This document shows, piece by piece, positions 31,101 through 42,951 of a DNA stretch of 64,000 nt. Numbering within the stretch: the first letter of the stretch is position 1; every line of letters begins with the position of its first letter. Location of the stretch: positions 33,185,078 to 33,249,077 of the forward strand of contig NW_024041039.1 in NCBI RefSeq assembly GCF_014851395.1. The letters are read 5' to 3'. This stretch comes from Micropterus salmoides (Eukaryota > Chordata > Actinopteri > Centrarchiformes > Centrarchidae). The position numbers were made by a program, and so were the translations under genes. Below the pieces are notes generated by a model. The model was not told the DNA's origin, did no database searches, and saw only the letters and a list, made by a program, of their open reading frames with translations.

Positions 31101-34100
31101 ATCTGACGTCATCAACGTCCCAACGTCAGGCCAGAGCCGTTAAGGGAAACTTAACTCAACTAACGTTAGCTAAAAAGTAACGTTAATGTATACAAGTGAC
31201 TGAAATCTTTGCCAGAAAGTCGTCAACAGTTATTATTTAAAGTCTGGGGCTGCTCCTTGTTACCTGCGCTTTGGTCTGGTAAGTAAAAAAGTTAATTAAA
31301 TTTCGGCTATCAGGCGCAGTAGCAGTAGCGTTAACAGAAAGGCTAACGTTAACTTAAGTAAGCTGGCTAACACACTGGTAACTTTGCACCAAGTGCTGTA
31401 GTTATGTAAGCCCTAACGGTATAATGTGGAGACAGTCAAACTCTGCGTTCAAGTATTATAAGCTGTTGCTAAACGCAACGTCTTTGTTGTAAGATGTTGG
31501 GTAACGTTACTCAGAAAGTCCTACCATTCAGCCCTTTTATTGCAGAGACTAACGTTAGTTGCCTCAAGTGGCTGTAACGTTATCTGTAAAGGAGTAACGT
31601 TATTTTTTTACTGTAGAAATGTTGTAATGAAATGTGGACAGGAGAACTATATTGCGTTATGCAAGACACATTTCTGTTATTTAGCACGGGCTCACAGATA
31701 TTAATGGGATGGACATAATAACAGAAACACCTGTCCATGTGCTACACTTCAACTGCAGCACAACAAACTGCAGCTTCCAAAATGATCATTCTTATTAGTT
31801 ATCTTAGCAAAATACTGCACATTATCATTTTCATGAAGGAAGGATTTATGGCAGGAATGTTGGATTAGACTGTATTACCTTTTAACTAGATGTAATTAAT
31901 AAACTGGTAACTAAGTCTTAGAAACTATTTCTCACAACATTAAACTCCGCCCATATCTCATGTTTGTGAGAAGTATTTACTGTTAGTAGTATTTATTTGG
32001 CCATTATTTTGTAAACTAATAAAAATATGGTGTTCTTGTATTTTGTGCCAATTACAGACCATAGAGAGTGCTGCTAAAGGAATTTCATCACGCCCATTAT
32101 CACCTGACTGGCAAGAGCAGCTATTGTACAGGTGAGTCAGATAAATTATAAAATATTGTATTTGAAAAGTATTTGATGATGATGTTGTTTACTGGACTAG
32201 TGGGAAATAATTATATTGTTTGTTAAATCTGCTCCAGGTCTGTGCACAACACGAGATGAAACAGTATTTACATGCACAGAGACATTTGTATCATTTGCAA
32301 GGGTCAGTGGTGTCAGTGGGGGACCCGGGCCTTATTGATGAAGCTAGCTGCCGATGGGTAGAAGCCGTTTTTGTGGTGAGAGGTTTTGGTCCCGATGGAC
32401 CGCAGCCTCCTGCCAGAGGGGAGAGTCTGAAACAGTTTGTGTCCGGAGTCAGCTGCAATCTTTCCTGCTCGCCTCAGAGTCCTCGAGGAGTACAGGTCCA
32501 GAACAGAAGGAAGATTGCAACCAATCACCTTGCGATCAGCAGAGTGAATGATGCTGGCAGTGACAGCAGCGTACCAGATGGTGATGGAGGAGGTGAGGAT
32601 GGACTCAATGATGGCGGTGTAGAAGTGCACCATCATTGTCTTTGGTAGGCTGAACTTCTTCAGCTGCCGCAGGAAGTACATCCTCTGCTGGGCCTTCTTG
32701 GTGAGGGAGGTGATGTTCAGCTCCCACTTGAGGTCCTGGGAAATGATGGTGCCCAGGAAGCGGAAGGAGTCCAAATTGGTGACTGGGGAGTCACACAGGA
32801 TGATGGGGGAGGATGGGGCTGGGCTCTCTCTAAAATCCACGACCATCTCCACTGTCTTTTGAGCATTAAGCTCCAGACTGTTCTGGCTGCACCAGGTCAC
32901 CAGATGGTCGATCTCCCACCTGTAGGTGGACTCATCCCCACCTGAGATGAGCCCAATGAGGGTGGTGTCATCCGCAAACTTCAAGAGTTTGACAGACTGG
33001 TGACTGGAGATGCAGCTGTTGGTGTACAGGGAGAAGAGAAGGAGGGAAAGAACGCAGCCTTGAGGGGATGCTGATGGTCCTGGAATCAGAGACATGTTTT
33101 CCCAGCTTCACGTGCTGCTTCCTGTCCGTCAGGAAGTCTGTGATCCACCTGCAGGTGGAGTCAGGTACGCTCAGCTGGGAGAGCTTCTCCAGCCGCAGGG
33201 CCGGGATGATGGTGTTAAAAGCGGAGCTGAAATCCACAAACAGGATCCTGGCGTAGGTTCCTTGGGAGTCCAGGTGCTGGAGGATGTAGTGAAGGGCCAT
33301 GTTTACTGCATCGTCTACAGACCTGTTGACTCTGTAGACGAACTGCAGGTCTGTAACGGACTTCATAACCACAGAGGTCAGGGCGATGGGTCTGTAGTCG
33401 TTTAGTTCTGTGGTCCTTGGTTTCTTGGGGACAGGGATGATGGTGGAGGCTTTGAAGCAGGCTGGCACATGGCATGTCTCCAAGGGGTGTTAAAAATGTC
33501 TGTGAACACCGGAGACAGCTGATCAGTACAGTGCTTCAGGGTGGATGGGGAGACAGAGTCAGGCCCAGCTGCTTTGCTGGGTTTCTGCCTCTTGAAAAGA
33601 CAGTTGACTTCCCTCTCTGTGATGGAGAGAGGAGGGGAGGGGGTGGAGCTGGCTAGCTCTGAGGAGGGGGGGGGAAGAAGTGGTGGACTGATGCTGAAGC
33701 TGAGCAGATGAGTCACGGGGGATGGTGTCTGATTGACTCTCAAAGTGGCAGTAGAACTGGTTCAGCTCATTTGCCAGGCGAGAATCGTTTATGTAGTGGG
33801 GGACTTTGAGTTTATAGTTTGTGATCTGTCTGAACCCTCTCCAGACAGAAGTGGCGTCGGTTGCAGAGAACTGGTTCTTAGTCTCTCTGAGTACAGTCGT
33901 TTAGCTTCTCGCACCTCCTTGCTAATCCTCAACAGCTTCACTAGTCCACTTCTTTGATGTCCTCACTACAGGTTTACAGCGCTTTTGCCTGTAAGCAGGA
34001 ATAAGATGGACCATCACGTGATCAGAGTGTCCTAGTGAAGCGCGTGTGACGGCGTGATAGGCACTGCTAACTGTGATGTAGCAGTGATTCAAAGTGTTCC

Positions 34101-35093
34101 CATCTCTGGTTGGACACTTCATAAACTGTCTGTATTTGGGGAGTTCTTGGCTGAGTTTTCCCCTGTTAAAGTCACCGAGAACAATAACAAGGGAGTCCGG
34201 GTTTGTCTGCTCCACACACAGTATCCGGTCGGCCAGCATGCTCTGTGCGTGCTGAACGTTGGTGTGCGGCGAGATGTAAACACCGACCAGAGTGAATGAA
34301 GCAAACTCACGGGGGGAGTAAAACGGTTTAGGAGTATTTGGACTTAATGCTTTATACTGTATAGATTTTTAAGACTTGAGTTAAAGGCATTATAAGGACC
34401 ATACAGGAATGTTTTGCTTCATTATTAAAAGCAAGTTAAGGGTCCCTTCCTCCCTCAGTGGTACAGAATAAATAAACCTGCCTGTGTGTTAGATACTGTG
34501 TACCTGCAGTAAATTGCTGGCTTGCTAATCAGACATATGGTGAAAAAAACCTACGTTGCTTCTATAGGTGCCAACATTTCACAGTGACATTTTAAAATGA
34601 AAAGAAGCAATTAACAACTGTCACAGATTGTTTTTGATACCTGAATTATTGGCAGTGACCAAGAGCCAAGAAGACTGTAGAACTTTTTTTTACTGTAGAC
34701 TGTGTGAAAAGCTGTTATTAACTCATTATAACTCCTTGAGCTATTTATTACCTGACTGAAATCATGATCATAACTCTGTGTCAATGCAGTGGTCCATGTC
34801 CCAGGAAAAAACTGTATTCTATTTGCCATATAGCCAGCCGTCCTGCTTCAAACAAGTAGCCTAATTGATTCATTATGTTTTTCTGTGAAGGCCAAAGTTG
34901 AAAACTCTGTATTAATCCACATACATTTGTGTGTATGTGTTTTTATGCTTGCAGATGCAGAACATATGCAAACTATTCTGCTGCAAGCTTGACAATACGC
35001 AACACAACTGATTGCCCTGGACAGGCAGAAGGTCTCACAGACAGGCAAGACAGCAGAGGCACTGCGGACATCCTAAGGATTTATGACCTCCAG
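31101..35093 (+). other. Candidate spliced plus-strand transcript (non-coding or dead gene)
   Basis: Three splice-bounded segments lie on one strand: a donor CTG|GTAAGTAAA at 31,278; an exon 32,058-32,131 between ATTACAG and GTGAGTCAG; and an exon 34,955-35,093 between TATGCTTGCAG and GTGAGTTTAAG. Joining the last two keeps one frame open for 71 codons, but no in-frame ATG lies in the three pieces. A weaker exon starting after CTGCTCCAG (32,239) would introduce a stop. A Rex1 LINE (32,305-34,327) occupies the putative intron. I recognise no protein. It could be a lncRNA divergent from osr1, or chance. Confidence 0.35.
32305..34327 (-). mobile_element. Rex1-like LINE, 5'-truncated, decayed
   Basis: Minus-strand pieces in order: endonuclease end (REFASFTLVGVYISP, VIVLGDFNRGKLS, SLGHSDHVMVH; 34,325-33,960); RT start (AAGPDSVSPSTLKHCTDQLS; PKKPRTTELNDYRPIALTSV); DFSSAFNTIIP (33,240); PQGCVLSLLLFSLYTN, KFADDTTLIG (motif C); FRFLGTIISQDLKWELNI, QQRMYFLRQLKKFSLPKT and the end GHKLFQTLPSGRRLRS...FINKARVPH at 32,313. 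At least three frameshifts separate the ORFs. The GATTCTG tail is missing. FSSAFNT and FADDT identify the Rex1 group. Confidence 0.87.
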
Positions 35094-35159
35094 GTGAGTT
35101 TAAGAATAACTTTGCCATAGCCACAGTGTTCAGTCAACACAGATTGGGACAAATCTACT

Positions 35160-35493
35160 ATTAATAGTGAAATCTTATTGTTATTGATGTGATGACAAGC
35201 GACACACCCGCTGAGACACCAACTCTGACACAACGTGAAGTTAGCGAAGCCAGCTACCATAGTTAAGTGCATCCCTGGGGCCACAGCGGGCGACAGTGAG
35301 TCTTATTTGAAACAACTGGGTAAGGATAAACGTAAATACAGTAAGATTGTTATTCACGTCGGCGGTAATGACTCCAGGTTATGCCAATTGGAGGTCACTA
35401 AGATTAATGTTGAGTCGGTGTGTACATGCAAAAACAATGTCGGACACTGTAGTTTTCTCTGGACCCCTGCCAAATCTGACCAGTGATGACATG
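35160..35493 (+). pseudogene. L2 ORF1 fragment (SGNH-esterase-like, middle part)
   Basis: Encodes KLAKPATIVKCIPGATAGDS, then KYSKIVIHVGGNDSRLCQLE and VTKINVES, followed by a shifted LPNLTSDDMY. The V-H-V-G-G-N-D word matches the G-x-N-D block of SGNH hydrolases, here in the ORF1 of L2/CR1 LINEs. It stops exactly at the TA where the Tc1-like element begins. The natural continuation (SRMSSFRRWL, seen at 16,390) is absent on the other side. Confidence 0.7.
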
Positions 35494-35495
35494 TA

Positions 35496-36666
35496 CAGGT
35501 GCTGGTCATATAATTAGAATATCATCAAAAAGTTGATTTCAGTAATTCCATTCAAAAAGTGAAACTTGTATAATGTATACATTCATTCCGCACAGACTGA
35601 TATATTTCCAGTGGGGAGATTCACAAAGAGTGAACTGCAGCTGGAGTCAGTGCTTCAAGAACCACCACGCACAGACGTATGCAAGACATGGGTTTCAGCT
35701 GTCGCATTCCTTGTGTCAAGTCTCTCTTGAACAAGACACAGCGTCAGAAGCGTCTCACCGGGCTAAAGACAAAAAGGACTGGACTGCTGCTGAGTGGTCC
35801 AAAGTTATGTTCTCTGATGAAAGTAAATTTTGCATTTCCTTTGGAAATCAAGGTCCCAGAGTCTGGAGGAAGAGAGGAGAGGCACAGAATCCACGTTGCT
35901 TGAGGTCCAGTGTAAAGTTTCCACAGTCAGTGATGGTTTGGGGTGCCATGTCATCTGCTGGTGTTGGTCCACTATGTTTTCTGAGGTCCAAGGTCAACGC
36001 AGCCGTCTACCGGGAAGTTTTAGAGCACTTCACGCTTCCTGCTGCTGACCAACTTTATGGAGATGCAGATTTCATTTTCCAACAGGACTTGGCACCTGCA
36101 CACGGTGCCAAAGCTACAAGTACCTGGTTTAAGGACCATGGTATCCCTGTTCTTAATTGGCCAGTAAGCTTGCCTGACCTTAACCCTATAGAAAATCTAT
36201 GGGTTATTGTGAAGAGGAAGATGTGATACGCCAGACCCAACAATGCAGAAGAGCTGAAGGCCACTATCAGAGCAACCTGGGCTCTCATAACGCCTGAGCA
36301 GTGCCACAGACTGATGGACTCCATGCCACGCCGCATTGCTGCAGTAATTCAGGCAAAAGGACCCCCAACTAAGTATTGAGTGCTGTACATGCTCATACTT
36401 TTCATGTTCATATTTTTCAGTTGGCCAACATTTCTAAAAATCCTTTTTTTGTATTGGTCTTAAGTAATATTCAAATTTTCAGAGATACTGAATTTGGGAT
36501 TTTCATTAGTTGTCAGTTTTAATCATCACAATTAAATGAAATAAACATTTGAAATATATCAGTCTGTGTATAATGAATGAATATAATATCCAAGTTTCAC
36601 TTTTTGAATGGAAGTACTGAAATAAATCAACTTTTGATGATATTCTAATTATATGACCAGCACCTG
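35496..36666 (+). mobile_element. Tc1-like DNA transposon, 1,171 bp, complete ends
   Basis: The terminus CAGGTGCTGGTCATATAATT at 35,496 is matched by its reverse complement ending at 36,666, flanked by TA (35,494-35,495 and 36,667-36,668). The inverted repeats are long: about 115 bp with small differences (ATATATTTC/GAAATATAT mark their inner ends). The element encodes a damaged transposase. TA target, long TIRs and a DD34E domain define the Tc1/mariner superfamily. Confidence 0.95.
35673..36380 (+). pseudogene. Tc1-like transposase, DD34E, broken
   Basis: Catalyses cut-and-paste transposition at TA sites. The frame starting near 35,679 (MQDMGFSCRIPCVKSLLNKT) carries the end of the DNA-binding part. 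A frameshift near 35,760 moves to the catalytic frame: KDWTAAEWSKVMFSDESKFC (first Asp), VMVWGAMSSAGVGPL, FIFQQDLAPAH (second Asp), and PDLNPIENLW (Glu, 34 residues after the second Asp). ATGTGATACGCC near 36,224 puts a stop where the family has an Arg codon (CpG decay), and NNAEELKATIRATWALITPE...QAKG continues after it to 36,380. The N-terminal helix-turn-helix region expected of a ~340-aa enzyme is deleted. Non-functional but a usable substrate in principle because the ends are intact. Confidence 0.9.
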
Positions 36667-36668
36667 TA

Positions 36669-37200
36669 GTCTTATTCTCATTTAGTTGGAGAAAGTTTAT
36701 TGCCATTGCCATAATATCATTTTGGCAGTTAAAAATGGACCGCAAGGACGCTGTATCATCAGCATAACAGTGTATCTGCAATATATTATGTCTACAGGGA
36801 ATGGAGCCCAAGGGGAGCATATACAAAACAAAAAAAGGCCCCTGGATTGAACTTTTAGGTACTCTACATTGAATTGCTGCTGAAGAGGAGGAAATGTTAC
36901 CAATGTCAGAACAGGAAAGGTTCAAGTAGGAGTGAAACCACTGTAGAGCAACACCCTGGATACCACCCCTTGCTGGAGGCAATCCAGGAGGATGTCATGA
37001 TCAACCGTGTCAAAGCAGCGCCGAGGTAAAGCAGGAACAAACTAGCACAATTTCCAGTATCACCAAAAAACAACAAATCATTCAGTACCATAAGCAGTGC
37101 TGTTTCTGTGCTGTGATGTACCCTGAAACCTGACTGAAAGTTATCCAGCACATTGTTTTAAGTTAAAAATGAGAACGACCTTCTCCAATATTTTGGAAAT
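36669..37200 (-). pseudogene. Older L2-type LINE, RT fragment
   Basis: On the minus strand: LDNFQSGFRVHHSTETALLM near 37,150, a shifted FDTVDHDILLD-like stretch near 37,010 (motif A), ALQWFHSYLN, SIQGPFFVLYMLPLGSI and LQIHCYADDTA (motif C) down to about 36,700. It has many stops and substitutions, so it is clearly older than the L2 copies above. It lies head-to-head with the ORF1 fragment across the Tc1-like element. Confidence 0.8.
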
Positions 37201-40200
37201 TATAACTTCCCCATCAGGAAACGCTGTGGTTGGATAAGGAAACCAGGTTTTCAGCGGAGAGTCTGCATGTATTTTAAGGCTTCATGGTGTGGCTTGCATG
37301 TGGGAGGTATTTTAATGTCAGGTTGAAATCATAGATGTGTTTGTTAGGTATGGGCGGGTCGTGGGGGCTCATTATTAGCTTATTAAGGCTGTGCATGTGA
37401 AAGGCCCATGCTGATGGATTCCACTACAGTCATTTGCACCACACCATTCCAGAAAATCCAGTTCCAGCATTTTTTAAATTCTCACTTTCTGCCCGATTTG
37501 TACATGACTGCTACATTATAGCTGTGATGAGAGATGGTGGTTGTGGTTAAAAAGCCAAACATCTGTAATGGGATACAAACTCAACTTTCAGTCAGAAGTA
37601 TTACTCGCCATCCACCTGCTGCTCTGACCTGCAGACTCTTTTCTAGAATTAGACTGGAGCCCAAACACTCTATTCCCTTTAAAGGTGCTTTCCATTACAC
37701 GTCTTTTAGAACACAGCAGATACTGGAACGGGGGATCAGACAAACCCTCAATAGTCAAGTGAGGCACTAAGACGTGTGTGTGTGCGTGTGCGTGTGTGTG
37801 TGAGCCAAATAGAACACAAAACAGTCGACAACATTAACACACACACACACATCAGACAGAGAAGAAGCAGTGCGTGTGTGCGTGCTGTGTGTTTGTGTGT
37901 GTTTGTGCGTGTGTGTTTCCTGTTGGCAGAAACAGCCCAGGGCTTCAGAGGGCCCAGACTGAATGAATACCTGCGAGCTGTTGCACCAGTTTGATAGCAG
38001 AGTAACAATTGACAATAAGGATCTTTGTGTGAGAGACGGTCACAGCCAGCAAGTAAATATTTCTACTTTATACTTAATTTATCTGATGCCTGTCATTATT
38101 ACGACAGGTGCCATACCTTCATTTACTGAAGTACTACTGTACTTATGTACAGGTTAGGATTACTTGTACTTAACAAAGTATTTTCCATTTAAACAACTTC
38201 ACAACATTTTAGAGGGAACTTTTTACTACCGTAAATTTACACGACAGCAAATAAAAAACAAACATGTTGTTATAAACTAGTGTTCCACATCCTACTTCTT
38301 AACGTAATGAATGTAATAATCTAGTAATATGTAATAAAACGCTACAAGTATTTTAACATCTGATACATTTTGTTTTACTTTGGTAACATTTGAAATAGTT
38401 TAACTTGTTTTGGAGTATTTTTTCTTTGTGGTATTACTTGCACCACTGGTTTTTACTGAAGTTAATTTTCAGATGAAAAAATATAGAAGATTAAGACTCC
38501 ATGCAGAACTCTAATTAGGTCATGATTCAGATAAATATAAAAATAGTTTTGAGTATATTTCGAGTGTAAATTCTTTTCCTGTTAGTTAAGTCTCTGAACC
38601 TTTGGTTGATCAGGAGGACTACTACTGCTCAAACCCAAATCATGCAGAATATTTCCAGCAGTTTTCATATTGATAAAGCATCAAACAATTAATCTTATAG
38701 TATTGGTAATAATCCAGAACAATAATAATATTAACCATAATTAATATTTAATAATCAGTAAACTCTTAAGAAGTTTAGAAGTAGAGTCTGTGGGGCCTGT
38801 GAGCCTGGTGTTTCCTGAGCTTAGCAGGAGTGGTTTTAAGTTTAAGACGGATTTTGTCCTTTCATCAGCCCCTGTACGGCGGAGGACAGTGCTGCTATAT
38901 CTAACATTTATACTAGTACAGTGAAGTGTCCACATTAGCCAGGTGAGGTTTTTTCACTTCATACTTTGTAATCTGAACATTAGCATACAGGATAGAGAGA
39001 GAACAGAGTTTACATCACACAGCTGCACACAGGTTACACATTTGAAATTAGAATCTGGAGCCTGAGGCTGGTGAAGTCCAGTGAAGTGGTTTTAATGAGG
39101 AGCGGTGGAGCTGGAACAGCCCCCTGTGGTCTGCTCCTCTCTGATCATGATGCAGAAGTAATTGACTTTTACTTTGGAGGTCATTAGAAGAGATAAGTGC
39201 ATTGCTGCTGACGCTCTCCTCACCTCTGACCCTCTGATGTCTGCATAACAGGGGCCTCCAGATCCAAACAGCCATGTGGGCCTTTGCTCTACTCCAGATT
39301 CAGCACCTCAAAGGTCTTGTTACGAGGACTGAGGTGCTTTTTGTCACCTCTATGTAAAAAAGATCAAAAAGGTATACCTTTTTTTCCTTTTGTTTCCTTT
39401 TTTTCAATTAAAAACTTACAGAGTGGCTGTTTCATAAGCTGCGACCAGAAATGTAATCTGACCACTTTCATGCCAACAGTATATCAAATAAATCAAAGCT
39501 GTAGTGAAATGGGAGAATGTCCACAACTTCAAATTTTAGTGTTCAACAAAATGTCTGCTGAAGTAGTATAACTCAATCCAAACTGGCTTGTGTGGTTCTG
39601 GTCTTTACCCTCAAACTGGGAACCACTGCTTTAAACTATGACCATGGATTTAAAAGCAAAATCATAATATACAAACTAGTAACTCCAGCTGTCAGATGGT
39701 ACAGTAAAAGTATGGAGGCTTTAAAAGCAGCAGCACATGTAAAGTGTACGCACGATATGAGACTGTTACGGCCATCATATCTTTGAGGATGGACAGATGT
39801 CAGTCTCAGTTCTAGTTCAAAGGTTTCTGCTTTTGCTTCCCCTTTGCTCTCCTGATTTCTTTCAAAAACTACACGTAAACCATGTCCCGAGTCCCTCAGA
39901 GCCACACCTTATAGCCTATTGGAATGCATTACGTTCACTACAAGATCCTTATTAGACCCACTGATGTCCGCATACCAGGGGTCCTGAGATTCTATATCTT
40001 AGACAAAAGTTGTAAAGTGGGCACAACAGTTAGAAACTCATTCAGCTACAATTTAAAGACATAATATTTCTACTCCGCTACATTTTAAAGGGAAATCTTA
40101 ATGTATCTGAGAGTTGTATATTATAAAATAACTTCGGAACCTACTACCCAGTGATATATTGAGAAGTTTGCACCACTTCACTGCGTGTCCTGAGTGCAGC

Positions 40201-40563
40201 CTGGATCTCCATGTCATCACTGACCTGCCTCATCGATGCGGGTTAGTTCAGCTGTGTGTCAACTTCTGCAGAGACAATTGGACTAACAGGTGCTGATTAT
40301 TAACTAAACAGTCTGTGTGCAGAGAAGGGATGAAAAGCCTATGAGACAAGTCAGGCTATTCTCTGTGTCATTAAAACTGTCACAACGCATCAACACTGTC
40401 AAAGCAATGTGATTATTAAAGAGCTAGGTGGACTGCCTATACCTGTACATTGGTTTATAAAACATTGTAAACGGAATTAAATCCAGACAATCTGATATAA
40501 AGCTTTGTTTCATTTCACTGTTTGAATTAATTCCGTTTTATATTGAACTAAGTGAAGACTTAC
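37201..40563. other. Spacer; GT/CA microsatellites at 37,773-37,915
   Basis: Alternating GTGTGTGTGC and CACACACACA tracts occupy 37,773-37,915; the ORFs there are microsatellite translations. The rest is AT-rich without a supported gene. Confidence 0.5.
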
Positions 40564-40905
40564 CAATCAACTCTACTTTTGAACTTCTCCGGAGAATCGG
40601 GTTGTAGAAGCCCGCCGAGTAGCGTTGTTTGTCGGGGTAGAAGAGTTACTGAGGCGGCAGCATGGACCTGCGCTGCTGGCTCAGAGAGGAGGCTGAGCTG
40701 CGTGGCGGTGTGCTGCTGTAGGAAGCCTCTCCCCGCTCTGCTTGCGCTCCAGCTGCTGCCGCCTCTTATGGCAGTCCCAGTCCGACTCCTGCTGGCGCGT
40801 CACTCAGTCAGCCCCCAGCCCGCAGGACGCAGCAGGCTGCTGCCATATGCTCCTGAGCTGTTCCTTCGGCCCTGGAGACATGGACATCTTCGAAATGAAC
40901 CAATA
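40564..40905 (-). promoter_or_regulatory. GC-rich patch with minus-strand donor: candidate first exon
   Basis: A CpG- and GC-rich segment in an AT-rich setting. On the minus strand it ends GTTGATTG|GTAAGTCTTC, a strong donor with the exon ending at 40,564. Upstream are a CCAAT-type word (ATTGGTTC, near 40,900) and a TATTATAAAA word near 40,940. No ORF on either strand resembles a protein. It is on the osr1 strand, 11.5 kb upstream of exon 2, so it could be osr1 non-coding exon 1 or the start of another minus-strand gene. Inference only. Confidence 0.35.
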
Positions 40906-42071
40906 GGATTTGATTTCTACAGATTTTTGATTTTTTTTTTTATAATAAAAGATGAGTCAACAAATTTGTGCCTTTAACTGTAATAAACTGTATAATGACA
41001 GGAAGAAGAAGAAGAATGTAGAATTTTGGTTTTTGGTGAATTGCATTGGTAGTTCACTATGTAGTTCATCACTATGTGTCAGAATGATCTCCACCTACAG
41101 TTTAGGAACCACTGTGTGGAAAAGGTAAGGCTAGCATGTATCAGTGTCAGTGTGTAAAGGATGAAGTCTGCAGCCTGCAGCAACCAACAAGGAAACCATG
41201 TTTCAGTGAACAAAATCTGCCATCTGCTGGAGAATTCTTTCTACTGAGAATCTGTCAGAGGAGTGTGTGGCCTGTCGATTCAGCATAAACCCAAGAACAA
41301 ATTTGAATCTGAGACTGATGACTAAAAATGGCAGGAAGTGGATTATATTGGCTTAGTGTGATCTGATCATACATTACAACAAATTTGCCAGGGCTTGCAA
41401 GTTTGTAAATGTGACCATAGCTATCCATCAGAGATGTTGCGAAGAAGCCCTGCAGCAGTAACACCTGAGCACCAGACATCATTTACTCTCTGTGTAAAGC
41501 ACACTATGTACTATAAAGAAATGAGCATCGAAGTTGATTCGTAATTTGAAATAGTTTGACAAAATAATTTTGAGTTCCACTAGTTTCTGCAGAAGCTTTA
41601 AACCACATTTCATGGTCATCACATCATGTACTATGGACATTCACTCACCTGGTAACAGGTAGCATAATTTAAAGCATCGCAGTGTCTGGACTGTCCGAAC
41701 ATCTTGCCAGACTGTTCCAAGTCATACTTACCACAAACAGTTAGACCCTACAAGGACACCCTAACAACAGGACCCCAGTATCTAGAGTGGTGTATGACCT
41801 CATCATGACATCACATGTGACAGCTCCATCAACACTACATCAATGAGTAGGGGGCCTGTACAACAGTCTAAATGAACACCAGAAACAGACATCAGATGAT
41901 CTAACAGAAGAGGTCAACAGTCATAAACCAGGACTCCACATTAAAGTCAGAGATTATCTTTGAACAGAGACAGAGGTTACCATCTCCCCCATATCACTGA
42001 ACTCCTATACTTGGCTCACATGATGCAGGTTAACTTCCCATGTACCTGAAGCAAGATGCACACACACACAC
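40906..42071. other. Spacer without recognisable gene
   Basis: No ORF or repeat that I can name. A short (AC)n run at 42,059-42,071 abuts the L2 fragment. Confidence 0.5.
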
Positions 42072-42216
42072 GTACTCTATGATGCTATTTACAGAAGCCC
42101 AACAGTTCCCACCAAGAGCAAGCACTAGGCGACAGAGGCAAGGAAAAACTTCCTTTTAAGAGGCAGAAACCTCAAGCAGAACCATGGCTCAGGGTGGGCG
42201 GCCATCTGCCATCTGG

Positions 42217-42259
<43 letters not shown>

Positions 42260-42772
42260 CAGGAGAGGAACAGAGAGAAAAAGAGAGGGATGGAAGGAGA
42301 GAGAGAGGGGAGGGAGGCAGCCTACACAATATACACACAGAGGTACAGACAGTAAAGGTGATGTTGCTATAGAGTAAATGAAAAATGGTACAGATATTTA
42401 CAGTAGTGTTAATGGTAACAGTCGTAATGTTAATGATTATAATAACAATAGGACTAGTAACAATAGTCGTTGCAGCAGAGGGTGTCGAGCAGGAACACGG
42501 GGGCAGCAGGTGACCCGCAGCCACAGATCCAGACTCCACAGCTCCAGAGCCAGAAACACCTGCAGGAAGTGACAGGAGGAGAGAGGAGAGGGACGAGAAA
42601 GCACAAGACTACTGGAAAGGGGAGAAGTTGCGTTAGTAACATGCAATAATGGGATGAGGTTGCATACAGAGGGAGAGAAAGTAGAGGAGAGAGGAGCTCA
42701 GTGCATCATAGGAAATCCCCCGGCAGTGTAGGCCTATAGCAGCATAACTAAGGGATGGTTCAGGACTCACCT
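42072..42772 (-). mobile_element. L2 LINE 3' UTR fragment
   Basis: Minus-strand L2 3' UTR from ACCATCCCTTAGTTATGC, through the ATTATAATCATTAACATTAC words, the (CT)n tract (here (GA)n at 42,222-42,257), the CGCCCACCCTGAGCCATGG block and GGGAACTGTTGGGCTTCTGT, ending at ATCATAGAGTACG. The final GCGCTGTGAG...(TTGAA)n part is missing. No coding sequence is included. Confidence 0.85.
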
Positions 42773-42864
42773 GAGGCCAGAATAAAACACATTTCTAAGT
42801 AAGTAATTAAGTTGATCTCTGCAAGAGTTAAGTTGAGCCCTGTCCTATAATAAGGACATTTTCT

Positions 42865-42951
42865 TGTGTTTCCCAGGAGGCTAAGTTGCTGAAAACTCAA
42901 ACCTTGGTTCCAGACTGTAGTTTTGAGCAACTTAGCCTCCTGGGAAACACA
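42865..42951. repeat. Inverted repeat, 26-bp perfect arms
   Basis: TGTGTTTCCCAGGAGGCTAA starts the left arm (42,865-42,890); its exact complement is 42,926-42,951. After one mismatch the pairing continues for about 6 bp inward. Possibly the core of a small foldback element; no family recognised. Confidence 0.85.

Noticed and set aside
32220..32648. 142-codon plus-strand ORF
   Set aside because: Mostly antisense of Rex1 ORF2; only its first ~60 nt might belong to the unrelated exon candidate.
37748..38015. THTHTHT-rich ORFs
   Set aside because: GT/CA microsatellite translation.
40552..40977. 141-codon plus-strand ORF in the GC-rich patch
   Set aside because: Composition-driven ORF without family resemblance; the stronger signal there is a minus-strand donor.
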